This document shows, one piece after another, positions 18,423 through 26,920 of a DNA stretch of 64,000 nt (position 1 is its first letter; every line of letters starts with the position of its first letter). Source of the DNA: Anabaena subtropica FACHB-260 (lineage in GTDB: Bacteria > Cyanobacteriota > Cyanobacteriia > Cyanobacteriales > Nostocaceae); assembly GCF_014697105.1 (NCBI RefSeq), contig NZ_JACJRF010000021.1:1-64000 (forward strand), in the 5' to 3' direction. The notes beneath the pieces are model-generated. The model saw nothing but the letters and a program-made list of their open reading frames with translations, ran no database searches and had not been told where the DNA came from. Both the position numbers and the translations under genes were made by a program.

Positions 18423-19289
18423 TCACATCGTGCCTTTAAATAAACCTTTAGGACGAATGAGCAACACCAAAATCATGATTAAGAGGGCTACACCTTGTTT
18501 GTATTGGGAACCTAAGAAGGGTGTACTAACTTCTTGGACAATGCCAATAATAAAAGCGGCGGCGATCGCTCCGTAAGGGTTGCCAATCCCACCTAAAATT
18601 ACGGAAGCGAATAGAGGTAAAATCAAAAACCACCCCATATTTGGACGCACAGCTGTAATTAAGCCATACATACTGCCACCCAAAGAGGTGACTGTGCCAG
18701 CAATCAGCCAAGTCCAGAAAATTACTTGCTCGACATCAATACCAGAAACCTTGGCTAAATCTAAATCGTCAGCAACAGCTCGCATGGCTTTACCAATTTT
18801 TGTGTTTTGCAAGAGGTAGTGCAATACGCCAATGGACAACACTGCCAATGCCAACACTACCAGTTGATTTTGTGGTACTTTCACACCGAAAATATCTAAA
18901 GCAGGGGTAATGGGTAAATTATAATTTTGGTTTCTGCCGCCCCAAATCAAAATAATCCCATTACGTAGGAATAATGCCAGCCCAATTGAGATGATAATCA
19001 GAGTAGTAGAATTAGCGCGAATTGAGCGCATTCTTGACCACAGCAGTTTTTCCGACAGTAACATTGCTCCAACAGTTCCTACTACTGCCACTATCATCGA
19101 TAACCAAATATTCACTCCAAACGTGTTCACCAGCAAAGTCAGATAAGCCCCTAAAGTTAAAAAATCACCGTGGGCAAAATTAGATAACCGTAAAATTCCA
19201 TAGGTAAGAGTCAATCCAACAGCTGCAAGAGCAATAATGCTACCGACTGCAATCCCGTTGACAATCAGTTGAATCGTTTGTATATCCAT
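18423..19289 (-). CDS. natD: Branched-chain/neutral amino-acid ABC transporter permease (LivH family)
   Basis: 288 residues, the usual LivH length, with about eight hydrophobic helices. Family hallmarks are GIAVGSIIALAAVGLTLTYGILRLSNFAHGD near the start (18-30 residues in), MRAVADDLDLAKVSGID, the cytoplasmic loop contacting the ATPase, and GGIGNPYGAIAAAFIIG near the end. In Anabaena PCC 7120 the LivH homologue of the N-I neutral amino-acid system is NatD; that name is inferred from family and taxon. The rest of the transporter (binding protein, second permease, ATPases) is not nearby, in line with the scattered nat genes of that strain. It is divergent from the following kinase. Confidence 0.8.
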   Translation of the reverse strand: MDIQTIQLIVNGIAVGSIIALAAVGLTLTYGILRLSNFAHGDFLTLGAYLTLLVNTFGVNIWLSMIVAVVGTVGAMLLSEKLLWSRMRSIRANSTTLIIISIGLALFLRNGIILIWGGRNQNYNLPITPALDIFGVKVPQNQLVVLALAVLSIGVLHYLLQNTKIGKAMRAVADDLDLAKVSGIDVEQVIFWTWLIAGTVTSLGGSMYGLITAVRPNMGWFLILPLFASVILGGIGNPYGAIAAAFIIGIVQEVSTPFLGSQYKQGVALLIMILVLLIRPKGLFKGTM

Positions 19290-19478
19290 GTTGCTAGTTA
19301 AATAAGCTAATCTATAGTTGTTTGGAAAGAATGATTTTCGATCCCAATTTCCAGTTTAATGGTGACAATCGATACTCTAAGTTATAGTTTCTCGACAAAA
19401 AAAAATTGTGAGCTAATATACATAGAATCGTAATTGCATTTTTTGCAAAACTAAAATTGTTAAACGGTCTAGTTGACC

Positions 19479-21293
19479 ATGCAGCAGTATTCAAGCTTAC
19501 CAGAACAAAACTCACAGATAGATGCAGCGCCAACTTTGTTGGCAACAATTCAGCAACTTCGCGCTGAGTTATGGCTGGAACGCAGCTTGAACCAGCTACA
19601 AAGGCGTTTGCATGATTGCCTACAGTCTGCTTTTAGCACTGTTCAACCAAGAACCACAGAAGCGGATATTTACCAAACTGTGATGAATGAACTTGACATT
19701 GCTTTAAACAATAGCAGCGTGGACTTTCCAAACTCTGCCTTAGGTGTCGCTCTGTTTCAACCGCAAGCAGCAGTTGGTAAAGTTTACTATATTTCTCGTC
19801 CCCTATCTCTAGGCTGTCAACCTCTATTTTTAGAAGTGATACCCAAAGAAGGGAAAAAATTGCGCCTGCAATTGCAAGAAGCAATCAAACTCAAAGATTT
19901 ACAGGAACTAGAAAAGCAAAAACCGCCCAACGCTTGGCGATTAACGGATGATTCTGGTGCTGTGATTGGGTGGTTACTTCTGGCGATAGACAACTTAAAG
20001 CTTCGTGACAAAACATTCACCGCATCACATCCTCAACTGTATACGCAATTAATGGAGAGGTCAGCCGAGCAGTGTGTTAAAGCACTGGCTCACCTCCAGC
20101 AAATACAATCTTTACAGCAAAAATCTCAAAATTTAGGTGTTTCTAATCAAGAATTAGAGCGTACTAATCAACTGAAAAACCAATTTTTAGCGAATACCAG
20201 CCACGAAATTCGCACACCACTGAGTTCGATTATTGGTTTTACTCACCTACTTTTGGCGCAAGGTTATGATCCCAGTAGAGAACGCCATCACGAATATTTA
20301 AATATTATTCAATCTAGTGGTAAACACCTATTGGCTCTAATCAACGATATTTTGGATCTCTCCAAGATTGAAGCTAATCAATTAGAAGTACAGTGGGAAA
20401 AAGTTAATGTGCCGGAACTTTGTCAAAATGTATTAGCACTGGTAAAAGAGAAAGCCGGAAATAAAGGGTTGAAGTTGTCTTTGGAAATAGATCCCAATGT
20501 CAAAATGTTCGTGGCTGACTCTTTACGACTCAAGCAAATGCTCTTGAATTTGTTGTTTAACGCTCTCAAGTTTACCAGTACAGGCACTGTTGGCTTAAAG
20601 GTGAAACTTGAAGATTTATTTATACACTTTACTGTCTGGGATACTGGCAGTGGTATCTCTCCAGAGCATCTTGCTCTATTGTTTCAACCATATTTCCAAA
20701 TCCCTAACCCTTCCTTTTCTCAACATGAAGGTACTGGCTTGGGGTTAGTGGTAACTCGTAAACTGGCAGAAATTCACAGTGGTTCTATAGAAGTGGAATC
20801 CGAAGTTAATCAAGGTTCTCGTTTTACAATTATCTTGCCTTTAACACAGAATGGTGAGGTATTTGTAGGAGAAGATGAGGAGTATGAGGAAGCAACATCT
20901 TCTGTATCTTTTACACGTACCATTTCCCGAGAAGTTTTGTTAGTTGAAGATGATTTACCCAATGGTGAATTGATGCAAATTCATTTAGGTAAATTGGGAT
21001 ATCAGGTGACTTGGGTGAAGAATGCTGATGAGATGTGGATTGCACTTGCTCAAAAACAGCCAGCAGTTATTTTAATGGATGTCTGTTTGCCAGGTGCTAA
21101 TGGTCTAGATTTAGTTAAGCAGTTGCGAGAAAAATCTCAATATCAACAGATTCCTATTATTGCCCAAACGGCAATGGCAATGACAGGCGATCGCTCAATC
21201 TGTTTAGCTGCTGGAGTCAATGACTATATTTCTAAACCAATTGACTTAAACCTTTTGGCTAGTCTGGTGGCTAAGTATAGTCAGTTAGATTAG
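19479..21293 (+). CDS. Hybrid histidine kinase (N-terminal GAF-like, HisKA, HATPase, REC)
   Basis: 604 residues from the ATG at 19479; the frame also opens two codons earlier at a TTG. Residues about 20-215 resemble a degenerate GAF-like input domain flanked by helices (RAELWLERSLNQLQRRLHDC). The phosphorylation helix holds NTSHEIRTPLSSIIGF (His about 242), then come INDILDLSKIEA, the N box LLFNALKFTS and GTGLGLVV. A C-terminal receiver (about 485-600) has LLVEDD, the phospho-acceptor in LMDVCLPGANG (about 534) and SKP Lys. No membrane segment is seen. It is probably a soluble phosphorelay kinase. larE starts about 50 bases downstream, but repeat DNA separates them. Confidence 0.9.
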   Translation: MQQYSSLPEQNSQIDAAPTLLATIQQLRAELWLERSLNQLQRRLHDCLQSAFSTVQPRTTEADIYQTVMNELDIALNNSSVDFPNSALGVALFQPQAAVGKVYYISRPLSLGCQPLFLEVIPKEGKKLRLQLQEAIKLKDLQELEKQKPPNAWRLTDDSGAVIGWLLLAIDNLKLRDKTFTASHPQLYTQLMERSAEQCVKALAHLQQIQSLQQKSQNLGVSNQELERTNQLKNQFLANTSHEIRTPLSSIIGFTHLLLAQGYDPSRERHHEYLNIIQSSGKHLLALINDILDLSKIEANQLEVQWEKVNVPELCQNVLALVKEKAGNKGLKLSLEIDPNVKMFVADSLRLKQMLLNLLFNALKFTSTGTVGLKVKLEDLFIHFTVWDTGSGISPEHLALLFQPYFQIPNPSFSQHEGTGLGLVVTRKLAEIHSGSIEVESEVNQGSRFTIILPLTQNGEVFVGEDEEYEEATSSVSFTRTISREVLLVEDDLPNGELMQIHLGKLGYQVTWVKNADEMWIALAQKQPAVILMDVCLPGANGLDLVKQLREKSQYQQIPIIAQTAMAMTGDRSICLAAGVNDYISKPIDLNLLASLVAKYSQLD

Positions 21294-21320
21294 AGATTGG
21301 GGAGATGGGAGTGCTGACTA

Positions 21321-21348
21321 ATGATTAATGACTTATGACTTATGACTA
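21321..21348. repeat. Tandem heptamer array overlapping the larE start
   Basis: Four heptamers, ATGATTA, ATGACTT, ATGACTT and ATGACTA, run into the coding start. The fourth supplies the ATG and first two codons of larE. Confidence 0.7.
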
Positions 21349-22181
21349 AAATGATATTGACTGAAAAACTTGAGCAATTAAAAGCCTTATTTGCAGAAAT
21401 GGGACAGGCTTTAATTGCCTATTCTGGGGGTGTTGATAGTACTTTGGTAGCGAAGATTGCTTATGATGTGTTAGGCGATCGCGCTTTGGCTGTGACTGCG
21501 GTTTCGCCTTCGTTGTTACCAGAGGAACTAGAGGACGCGAAAATTCAAGCCGCAACGATGGGAATTCCTCATAAAATTGTCCAGACTCACGAGATGGATA
21601 ATCCCAATTACACATCGAACCCTGTTAATCGTTGTTATTTTTGCAAAAGCGAATTACACGATACTTTAAAACCTTTGGCTTTAGAGTTGGGCTATCCTTA
21701 TGTGGTGGATGGTGTGAATGCTGATGATTTGCATGATTACCGTCCGGGGATTCAAGCGGCGAAGGAAAGAGGCGCGCGATCGCCTCTAGCAGAGGTTGGT
21801 GTCACCAAGTTAGAAGTCCGCCAACTTTCCCATCAACTAGGCTTACCTTGGTGGGAAAAACCAGCCCAGCCTTGTCTAAGTTCCCGCTTTCCCTACGGCG
21901 AGGAAATTACCATAGCTAAATTGCAACGCGTAGGTAGAGCCGAAATTTACCTTAGAAAGTTAGGTTGGCAAAATTTGCGTGTCCGTTCTGAAGGAGATAC
22001 AGCTCGTATTGAGTTATCACCAGAAAAAATCAAAGATTTTATCCTGACAACAGATTTACAGTCTGTCGTTAGCGCACTTCAAGAGTTGGGATTCCTATAT
22101 GTCACCCTAGATTTAGAAGGTTATCGCAGTGGTAAATTAAACCAAGTTCTCAATCAAGCAAATTCCCCACTTAAAGTCTAA
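21342..22181 (+). CDS. larE: ATP-dependent sulfur transferase LarE
   Basis: 279 residues, full length for LarE. This PP-loop ATPase activates and sulfurises the pyridinium biscarboxylate precursor of the nickel-pincer cofactor used by lactate racemase-type enzymes. The PP loop is AYSGGVDSTL (27-36). Three cysteines, C98 and C101 (CYFC) and C178 (PCLSSR), match the arrangement of LarE proteins that hold a 4Fe-4S cluster and can act catalytically, rather than the single-Cys sacrificial type. No larA, larB or larC is adjacent, so the client enzyme in this organism is unclear. Translation could start at 21342 or at the second Met, 21351; the first lies in a repeat array. Confidence 0.88.
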   Translation: MTKMILTEKLEQLKALFAEMGQALIAYSGGVDSTLVAKIAYDVLGDRALAVTAVSPSLLPEELEDAKIQAATMGIPHKIVQTHEMDNPNYTSNPVNRCYFCKSELHDTLKPLALELGYPYVVDGVNADDLHDYRPGIQAAKERGARSPLAEVGVTKLEVRQLSHQLGLPWWEKPAQPCLSSRFPYGEEITIAKLQRVGRAEIYLRKLGWQNLRVRSEGDTARIELSPEKIKDFILTTDLQSVVSALQELGFLYVTLDLEGYRSGKLNQVLNQANSPLKV

Positions 22182-22192
22182 TTACGAACTAC

Positions 22193-22235
22193 GTAGCTTG
22201 CTTTTCTACGCAGGCGTAAGCCTACCCATAGGTTA
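22193..22235. repeat. Dispersed GTAGCTTGCTT repeat copy
   Basis: GTAGCTTGCTTTTC followed by the dyad TACGCAGGCGTAAGCCTA, lying between convergent larE and the DUF4864 gene. The same core occurs near 16936 and 22685. Confidence 0.5.
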
Positions 22236-22245
22236 TGACAAATTA

Positions 22246-22608
22246 TCAAAAAGTCTCCGTTTCCACTGACACGAGAATACAACCATTAATTCGCCAGCTA
22301 TCGTCTGGTTGTTTCTCCATAAAATACAAAGCCCTGAGGGGGACACCATCAGGAGCTAAAAGCAACACTGGCTGAGTGATATTTTCCTGAATAGTGGTGA
22401 CTTGCTCAAAGAATACTGAGCGAGGACGGTAGACAGCAGGATAACTCATGCTCACCATCCGCAGGAAATTATCTGCATTTTGAAATTGCTCTTGAATTGC
22501 GGGAGTAGCACAGGCAAAAGCACCTAGAGCATCATCTTGTTGAAAGGCTGCCAATTGGCTTTCAATGACAGACCGGATAGTAATAAAATCTTGATCTGTA
22601 ACTTTCAT
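22246..22608 (-). CDS. DUF4864-family protein
   Basis: A 120-residue protein. The pattern of a leading helix with TIRSVIESQLAAFQQDD, ACATPAIQEQF, MVSMSYPAVYRP and a C-terminal WRINGC strand fits the DUF4864 family, small alpha+beta (NTF2-like) proteins of unknown function common in cyanobacteria. No signal peptide or membrane segment is visible. It is convergent with larE. The gene upstream (minus strand) is the SGNH hydrolase 198 bases away, with a dispersed repeat between, so cotranscription is doubtful. The function cannot be stated. Confidence 0.75.
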   Translation of the reverse strand: MKVTDQDFITIRSVIESQLAAFQQDDALGAFACATPAIQEQFQNADNFLRMVSMSYPAVYRPRSVFFEQVTTIQENITQPVLLLAPDGVPLRALYFMEKQPDDSWRINGCILVSVETETF

Positions 22609-22654
22609 AAGTATATAAATTACGGTAGTTTGTATTGACTCTCCGAATTTTAGA

Positions 22655-22798
22655 TTTTGGATTGTTCTTTGGTACTCCTACGGAGAAGCAAGCTACAAGC
22701 CCTGCACTTCGTACTGCTATGAAAATGTGAACGGAAAAATCTCAAATACTCGCTGCGCTGCGTCCGCTACCCTAACGTCAATCTAAAATCCAAAATTA
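22655..22798. repeat. Repeat-rich intergenic segment
   Basis: It contains an inverted copy of the dispersed core (GAAGCAAGCTAC, 22685-22696), CGCTGCGCTGCGTCCGCTACC near 22748, and two related A/T-rich stretches, TTTTAGATTTTGGATT (about 22657) and TCTAAAATCCAAAATT (about 22784), in opposite orientation. Confidence 0.45.
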
Positions 22799-22806
22799 TT
22801 TGATTG

Positions 22807-23961
22807 TTAACGGTCAACATTTCTGCTTTGAGTGAGTTTGAATTCTACTTGCTGGATGGCAAATCGCCATACATCATAACCGTCAGCAGACAAATGTAAG
22901 CCATCTGTCGTTAAATCAGAGCGTAAATTGCCATCCGCATCCGTAAACCAACTATGGATATTTAAATAATTTGCTTTTTCTTGTTTCGCAATTTGGGCAA
23001 GCTTTGTATTGATTTGACGAATACGACTATTAGAAATATTAGACAAGTGAGTAGGTAAAATAGATTGCACGAATATCTGAGTTCTGGGGTGAGATTGCCT
23101 TAAGCTACGGATCATCCGGCGGTGATTACGCAAAATGACTTCATCGCTAGACCCTCTACGTAAGTCATTAATCCCGGCCATAACGTAGATTGCATCAGGA
23201 CGAGTTTGTGAAAATGCTGCCAATCTGTTAGCTATCCCACTAGAAGTATCTCCCGATATTCCCTGATTCAGCCACAATTTACCAGATGGTAGCTTTTCTC
23301 TGGGAAACCACATACTCAAGGAATCCCCTACTAAGATACTGAGACGGTTTTTACCTTGACCTTGGGCGATCGCTTTTGCTTCTAGAGCTAATAAACTTTT
23401 CCAGTCATCATAAGTTAGTTGCTGCTTTTTACTTGAATCTTCCCATAATTGCTCACTATCACTGTCTTGGCGCGTATAAATTTGACCAGTTTTCAGTGCT
23501 GCTAATCTGTAATGGTAAAGTTGATTACCAGAAGTAAATGGCAGATTAGTCGGTTGGGGATTGAGGTTAAAGAATGAGTTAATGGGTGTTGATGATTCTT
23601 GATTGGTAAATTGCAGTAAAGGGACATCAGAACTAGGAAGATTTTTTTCGCCTCCTGTTGGTTGAGAAGCTTTAGAAGGTGACAAAGTTTGACGGCTAAA
23701 TTCTGGGAAGGAAATGTTAAAAAGCGTAGGAAGACTTTTTTCATCTACTGTTGATGGTGAAGTTTCTAACGCCTGCAATATTTGGTTGCTATATTCGGAT
23801 AAAGATGTATTTGGGGTGATAGTGGTCTGTAGGCTTTGTTTTATATCCGACTCGAATCTAGAATTGTCTGGCAGGATATTCGCTATCTGTGGTAGAGCGG
23901 ATGCTGGTAGTGTCAGTCCTGTTAACAAGCCTACTGCCAACAGATAAGAATCCCTCATCAC
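22807..23961 (-). CDS. Secreted SGNH/GDSL-type hydrolase
   Basis: 384 residues. A signal peptide is likely (residues 1-23, hydrophobic, ending ALPASALP). Residues about 25-195 are Ser/Pro/Gln rich without a clear fold. The C-terminal domain has the SGNH blocks: GDSLSMW with the nucleophile Ser (about 213), GDTSSGIANRL with the oxyanion Gly, GINDLRRG with the Asn, and TDGLHLSADGY with the catalytic Asp and His. Members hydrolyse esters of lipids or deacetylate polysaccharides; the substrate here is unknown. The location is probably periplasm or outside. It is divergent from the small gene at 24328 across about 365 AT-rich bases. Confidence 0.85.
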   Translation of the reverse strand: MMRDSYLLAVGLLTGLTLPASALPQIANILPDNSRFESDIKQSLQTTITPNTSLSEYSNQILQALETSPSTVDEKSLPTLFNISFPEFSRQTLSPSKASQPTGGEKNLPSSDVPLLQFTNQESSTPINSFFNLNPQPTNLPFTSGNQLYHYRLAALKTGQIYTRQDSDSEQLWEDSSKKQQLTYDDWKSLLALEAKAIAQGQGKNRLSILVGDSLSMWFPREKLPSGKLWLNQGISGDTSSGIANRLAAFSQTRPDAIYVMAGINDLRRGSSDEVILRNHRRMIRSLRQSHPRTQIFVQSILPTHLSNISNSRIRQINTKLAQIAKQEKANYLNIHSWFTDADGNLRSDLTTDGLHLSADGYDVWRFAIQQVEFKLTQSRNVDR

Positions 23962-24327
23962 TTTTCTCTCCTCTACTTACTGTTTTTTCGATGACAGCTT
24001 TAATTTCCTGCATTCAGGAATTTTACTGTTGTTAAAATATTATTTTTATTGAAAATGTATAGTTCTGTAAACTAGGTTAACGAGATTATATTTAACAATT
24101 CACAAATTCTTTAAAGCATATCTTGCAATCTAATTGATAACGAGTTTCGTGAAGTTAATACTTATCCAGTATTTTTACTTTATTTAGGGTTTTGTAATAA
24201 TTGCTACCTAGCTTTAGGATATCTTTTGTGTCAAAACTTGTAAATATAGATTTTTACACATTTAAATAAAGTTCTATTGATATAGAAGAAATCAGTATAA
24301 AGTGCTAAGATTTAGGCGAAGTGATTG
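23962..24327. other. AT-rich divergent intergenic region
   Basis: About 366 bases between divergent genes. Very AT rich; it must hold promoters for both sides, but I see no operator or hairpin that stands out. Confidence 0.4.
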
Positions 24328-24540
24328 ATGATTCCCTATAATTTCGTGGCTAGAGCTAGTACAGCGATCGGTGTTAGTCCCATTATTAAAGAGATTGTGC
24401 AGAAACAGGCACATTCCACTCGTTTAACCCTAAAAGAGGTAATTCTCATGGGAATGTTAGCAATAGATAAACTTGACGATCAAAGTCGTCAAGAGTTAGC
24501 AGACAAGGTTCATCAAATGCAAGTGAATGGTGAAATATAA
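24328..24540 (+). CDS. Small protein, unknown function
   Basis: 70 residues from the ATG at 24328 (a TTG lies one codon earlier). The sequence begins MIPYNFVARASTAIGVSP, continues with predicted helices (IIKEIVQKQ, LKEVILMGMLAIDKL) and ends with a charged helix (ADKVHQMQVN). It has no signal or membrane segment. I do not recognise the family; the compact helical pattern could suit a small DNA- or protein-binding factor, but nothing visible proves it. It is convergent with the methyltransferase gene. Confidence 0.45.
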   Translation: MIPYNFVARASTAIGVSPIIKEIVQKQAHSTRLTLKEVILMGMLAIDKLDDQSRQELADKVHQMQVNGEI

Positions 24541-24596
24541 ATCTGCTTGATAAAGTTAATGGTCAAAAGTTGATAGCTAAATATATTCACTGTTGA

Positions 24597-25502
24597 CTAT
24601 TCACTAAATCTATAGCGACTTCCCAAAACGTAATCCTGATTAATTTCCATAGAAATCCATCGGCGTTGCAAAATTTCAGCAACAAACCCAGTAGTATTAG
24701 AACCTGCAAATGGATCTAATACTATATCTCCTTCATCAGTTAAGAACTTGATGAAGAATTCAGCAAACCCTTGAGGAAATCTTGCTGGATGTGGTTTGAT
24801 ACCTGCTGCTTTGCAACGTCGTAGATAAGCACTATTAGATTCAGTATTAGCAATTTCTAGTAAATTCGGTGGAATGGCACCCTGATTATCTTTTTGAAAC
24901 TTATCAGAAATGTCATGTCCACTAGGACGGAGGTTAGCTTTATAGCCGCTTTTGAGTAATTTTTTCATACTTTGACTATAAGGCTTTAAAATTTTCCGGT
25001 TATCCGCTTTTGGGTTGGGTATTTTTGATAGCCACCAAACTACATTTACTGCATCTTTGACACGAACTCTTCTAATAGTCACCCATTCAGCCGGGGTAGG
25101 TAGTCGCGCCGGATTATAGTGATAGAATTCTTGAGCTAGAAAAAAACCGACTTCTCTACACAATTTTACTAAAATTTCGTATTGATAAATACTACGTATG
25201 GGATTACCAGGAAGATAAGCACCGCCTAAATCTAAAACAAATGAACCGTTTTCTGCCAAAACTCTTTTAAATTCGTAGGCGAAAGGTAAAAACCATTCAA
25301 TATATTTTTCTGCGCTTTCGTTTCCATATTCTTTTTTGCGCGTTAAGGCAAATGGTGGCGAAGTAAGGATTAAATTAATACTGTCATTTGGGATGGATTG
25401 GATAATTTCCAGGCAGTCACCTAGATATGCTTGTCCGTATTGCTGCGTATAATTAGCTGTAAAGTTAATTACTTTTATGGTTGTTGTTTGCTGTGAGTTC
25501 AA
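24597..25502 (-). CDS. Solitary DNA methyltransferase, beta-class, probably N4-cytosine
   Basis: 301 residues. Motif IV is TSPPF (47-51), which is typical of N4-cytosine enzymes (SPPF) rather than N6-adenine ones (DPPY). The AdoMet-binding motif I, DPFAGSNTTG (263-272), comes near the C-terminus, so the motif order is the beta type, as in PvuII methylase. FVLDLGGAY and the RRxxxxxEINxDY ending also fit. No endonuclease gene is adjacent, so it is probably an orphan methylase. Cyanobacteria carry conserved orphan methylases for GATC, GGCC and CGATCG; by chemistry the GGm4CC enzyme (DmtB/M.Ssp6803II type) is the best guess, unproven. The start is a TTG, since no in-frame ATG is near. cynS lies 32 bases upstream on the same strand. 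Confidence 0.85.
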   Translation of the reverse strand: MNSQQTTTIKVINFTANYTQQYGQAYLGDCLEIIQSIPNDSINLILTSPPFALTRKKEYGNESAEKYIEWFLPFAYEFKRVLAENGSFVLDLGGAYLPGNPIRSIYQYEILVKLCREVGFFLAQEFYHYNPARLPTPAEWVTIRRVRVKDAVNVVWWLSKIPNPKADNRKILKPYSQSMKKLLKSGYKANLRPSGHDISDKFQKDNQGAIPPNLLEIANTESNSAYLRRCKAAGIKPHPARFPQGFAEFFIKFLTDEGDIVLDPFAGSNTTGFVAEILQRRWISMEINQDYVLGSRYRFSE

Positions 25503-25534
25503 GCGGCATCTAAATTATTTTGATGAGTCAAAGA

Positions 25535-25975
25535 CTACCACTTTTTGTAAGGTAAAAATTTACCAGACATAGTAATTTTAACGCGATCGCCTTTTGGGTC
25601 TGCTTCTTTTTCCACATCCAAGGTGAAATCAATCGCGCTCATAATCCCATCGCCAAACTTTTCTTGAATTACTTCCTTAATTGGGAAACCATACACCTGC
25701 ATAATCTCATAAAAGCGGTAAATCAGTGGGTCTGTTGGCACAACTGGCCCCAATCCTTTGACTGGGTATGCAGTCAAGTCTTGAATATGGATAGGTGCTA
25801 AATCTAATGCTTCCACCAGTAACTTAGCCTCTTCCGGGGATGCGCTAGCTTGGCGGTAAAATACAGCCGCAATCCATACTTCATCCCGTCCAAGAATTTT
25901 TTCTAAGTCAGCAAAGCTGAGTCCTTTCTCTTTTTTAGCTTCTAACAAAGTTTGCGTAATTTCGGGTATAGACAT
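25535..25975 (-). CDS. cynS: Cyanate hydratase (cyanase)
   Basis: 146 residues, family length about 147-156. It converts cyanate and bicarbonate to ammonia and two CO2, using a homodecamer. The N-terminal helical part ([12 protein letters not shown]) and the C-terminal catalytic domain are complete. The catalytic triad is Arg87 and Glu90 in YRFYE and Ser113 in MSAIDF, within [20 protein letters not shown] good Shine-Dalgarno, AGAGGAA, precedes the ATG. In many cyanobacteria cynS lies in a cyanate transporter operon (cynABD); here no transporter is next to it, and its downstream neighbour is a DNA methylase. Confidence 0.95.
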   Translation of the reverse strand: MSIPEITQTLLEAKKEKGLSFADLEKILGRDEVWIAAVFYRQASASPEEAKLLVEALDLAPIHIQDLTAYPVKGLGPVVPTDPLIYRFYEIMQVYGFPIKEVIQEKFGDGIMSAIDFTLDVEKEADPKGDRVKITMSGKFLPYKKW

Positions 25976-26298
25976 CTGGTAATTCCTCTAATAAATTAAT
26001 TTTTCCAGAGAAAATTTTACCATGATTAGTCAGAGGCGATCGCTTTTTTAATTTACTACACTCAGATATCTACACACTGAGATTTATCAACCTAAGTTAT
26101 CTATTTATTATGCAACGCCACAATTTTTTATGCTTTAACGTTGCGATCGCGGCAACTGTGATACTAGCTTTGCTAACTGTCAATATTTCTATAACTAATA
26201 CCTATAAATCAAATAAAGTTAGCAAAAGTTATTAAATTGATTAACATTTCTCAATAAAATACTATAGGTGTTGACAAGCGATCGCTCTTTGGTTGCTA
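25976..26298. other. Intergenic region upstream of cynS
   Basis: About 320 AT-rich bases between cynS and the toxin gene, with a HIP1-like GCGATCGC near 26035 and another near 26276. Apart from the possible 41-codon ORF listed separately, I see nothing in it. Confidence 0.4.
26110..26235 (+). CDS. Possible 41-residue single-helix membrane peptide
   Basis: An ATG-to-TAA frame of 41 codons. After MQRHNFLCFN comes a clear hydrophobic helix (VAIAATVILALLTVNISI) and a polar, Lys/Ser-rich end, the layout of a small single-span membrane protein. There is no obvious Shine-Dalgarno, and it lies in AT-rich intergenic DNA, so it may be chance. Confidence 0.22.
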   Translation: MQRHNFLCFNVAIAATVILALLTVNISITNTYKSNKVSKSY

Positions 26299-26646
26299 TT
26301 ATGTCAATTGAAACGCTTGAAGCATAAGTAAATTCAAATGCTGAATGTGATTTGCTCCTAATTTACCGATTCTTCTAGTAATTAATCTACGCTCAAGTGT
26401 AACTAGTCTGGTTACTCGAACCTTAGAAATAACCTTTAATCCTGTTCCAGAGAACTCCGTATCTGATTGCTCTAAAACAAATTCTTCGGGTGACAAATTA
26501 TTAGTATTTTGAGAAGATATAAAACATACAGTTATATCATTACCTGCACTATCAACCCATAAAACTAAGCCAGGACGCAATTTTGTTCCAGTCAAATCTG
26601 TAAATGGGAATGGAACTAAAACTACATCTCCCTTTTGTAGAGACAT
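26299..26646 (-). CDS. MazF/PemK-family toxin (probable mRNA interferase)
   Basis: 115 residues, the standard MazF size. The N-terminus, KGDVVLVPFPFTDLTGTKLRPGLVL, is the diagnostic SH3-like barrel pattern of MazF/PemK toxins, with the catalytic-site Arg in the KLRPG loop. ICFISSQ is replaced by VCFISSQ, and a basic C-terminal part ends in a helix. Such toxins cleave RNA at short motifs and are held off by a partner protein. The start overlaps the stop of the gene upstream (TAATG), so the two are translationally coupled as a toxin-antitoxin pair. Target sequence and activity are unknown. Confidence 0.85.
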   Translation of the reverse strand: MSLQKGDVVLVPFPFTDLTGTKLRPGLVLWVDSAGNDITVCFISSQNTNNLSPEEFVLEQSDTEFSGTGLKVISKVRVTRLVTLERRLITRRIGKLGANHIQHLNLLMLQAFQLT

Positions 26647-26852
26647 TAGACAGTTTCCCCGTCTTCTAGAGTATATAAGTCTGGTTCATTATCTAAAAAG
26701 TCAAATACTTTACTTTTCTGTGCAACTTGCATAATCTCTGGTGTAGATGGATAAGAAGAATTAAAAAATAGTTTTTCTTCCAAAAGAAAGCGTTCTTCTT
26801 CAGATAAAGAAAATATTACTTGAACGAGAGATTCAATAAGTTTAGTGTTCAT
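26646..26852 (-). CDS. Antitoxin-like partner of the MazF toxin
   Basis: 68 residues. An N-terminal helix (TKLIESLVQVIFSLSEEERFLLEEKLF) resembles the helical segment of antitoxins that accompany PemK-like toxins in cyanobacteria, and the acidic C-terminal tail (FLDNEPDLYTLEDGE) is the kind that occupies a toxin's basic groove. No classic DNA-binding fold is obvious at the N-terminus. Its stop overlaps the toxin start by one base. The antitoxin role is inferred from position, size and acidity. Confidence 0.65.
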   Translation of the reverse strand: MNTKLIESLVQVIFSLSEEERFLLEEKLFFNSSYPSTPEIMQVAQKSKVFDFLDNEPDLYTLEDGETV

Positions 26853-26920
26853 ACTTGCCAGTAGATCAATATTTTCATTGCTGATACTTGAAATTAGTTT
26901 TAAGATATAGCTTTTTGTAC

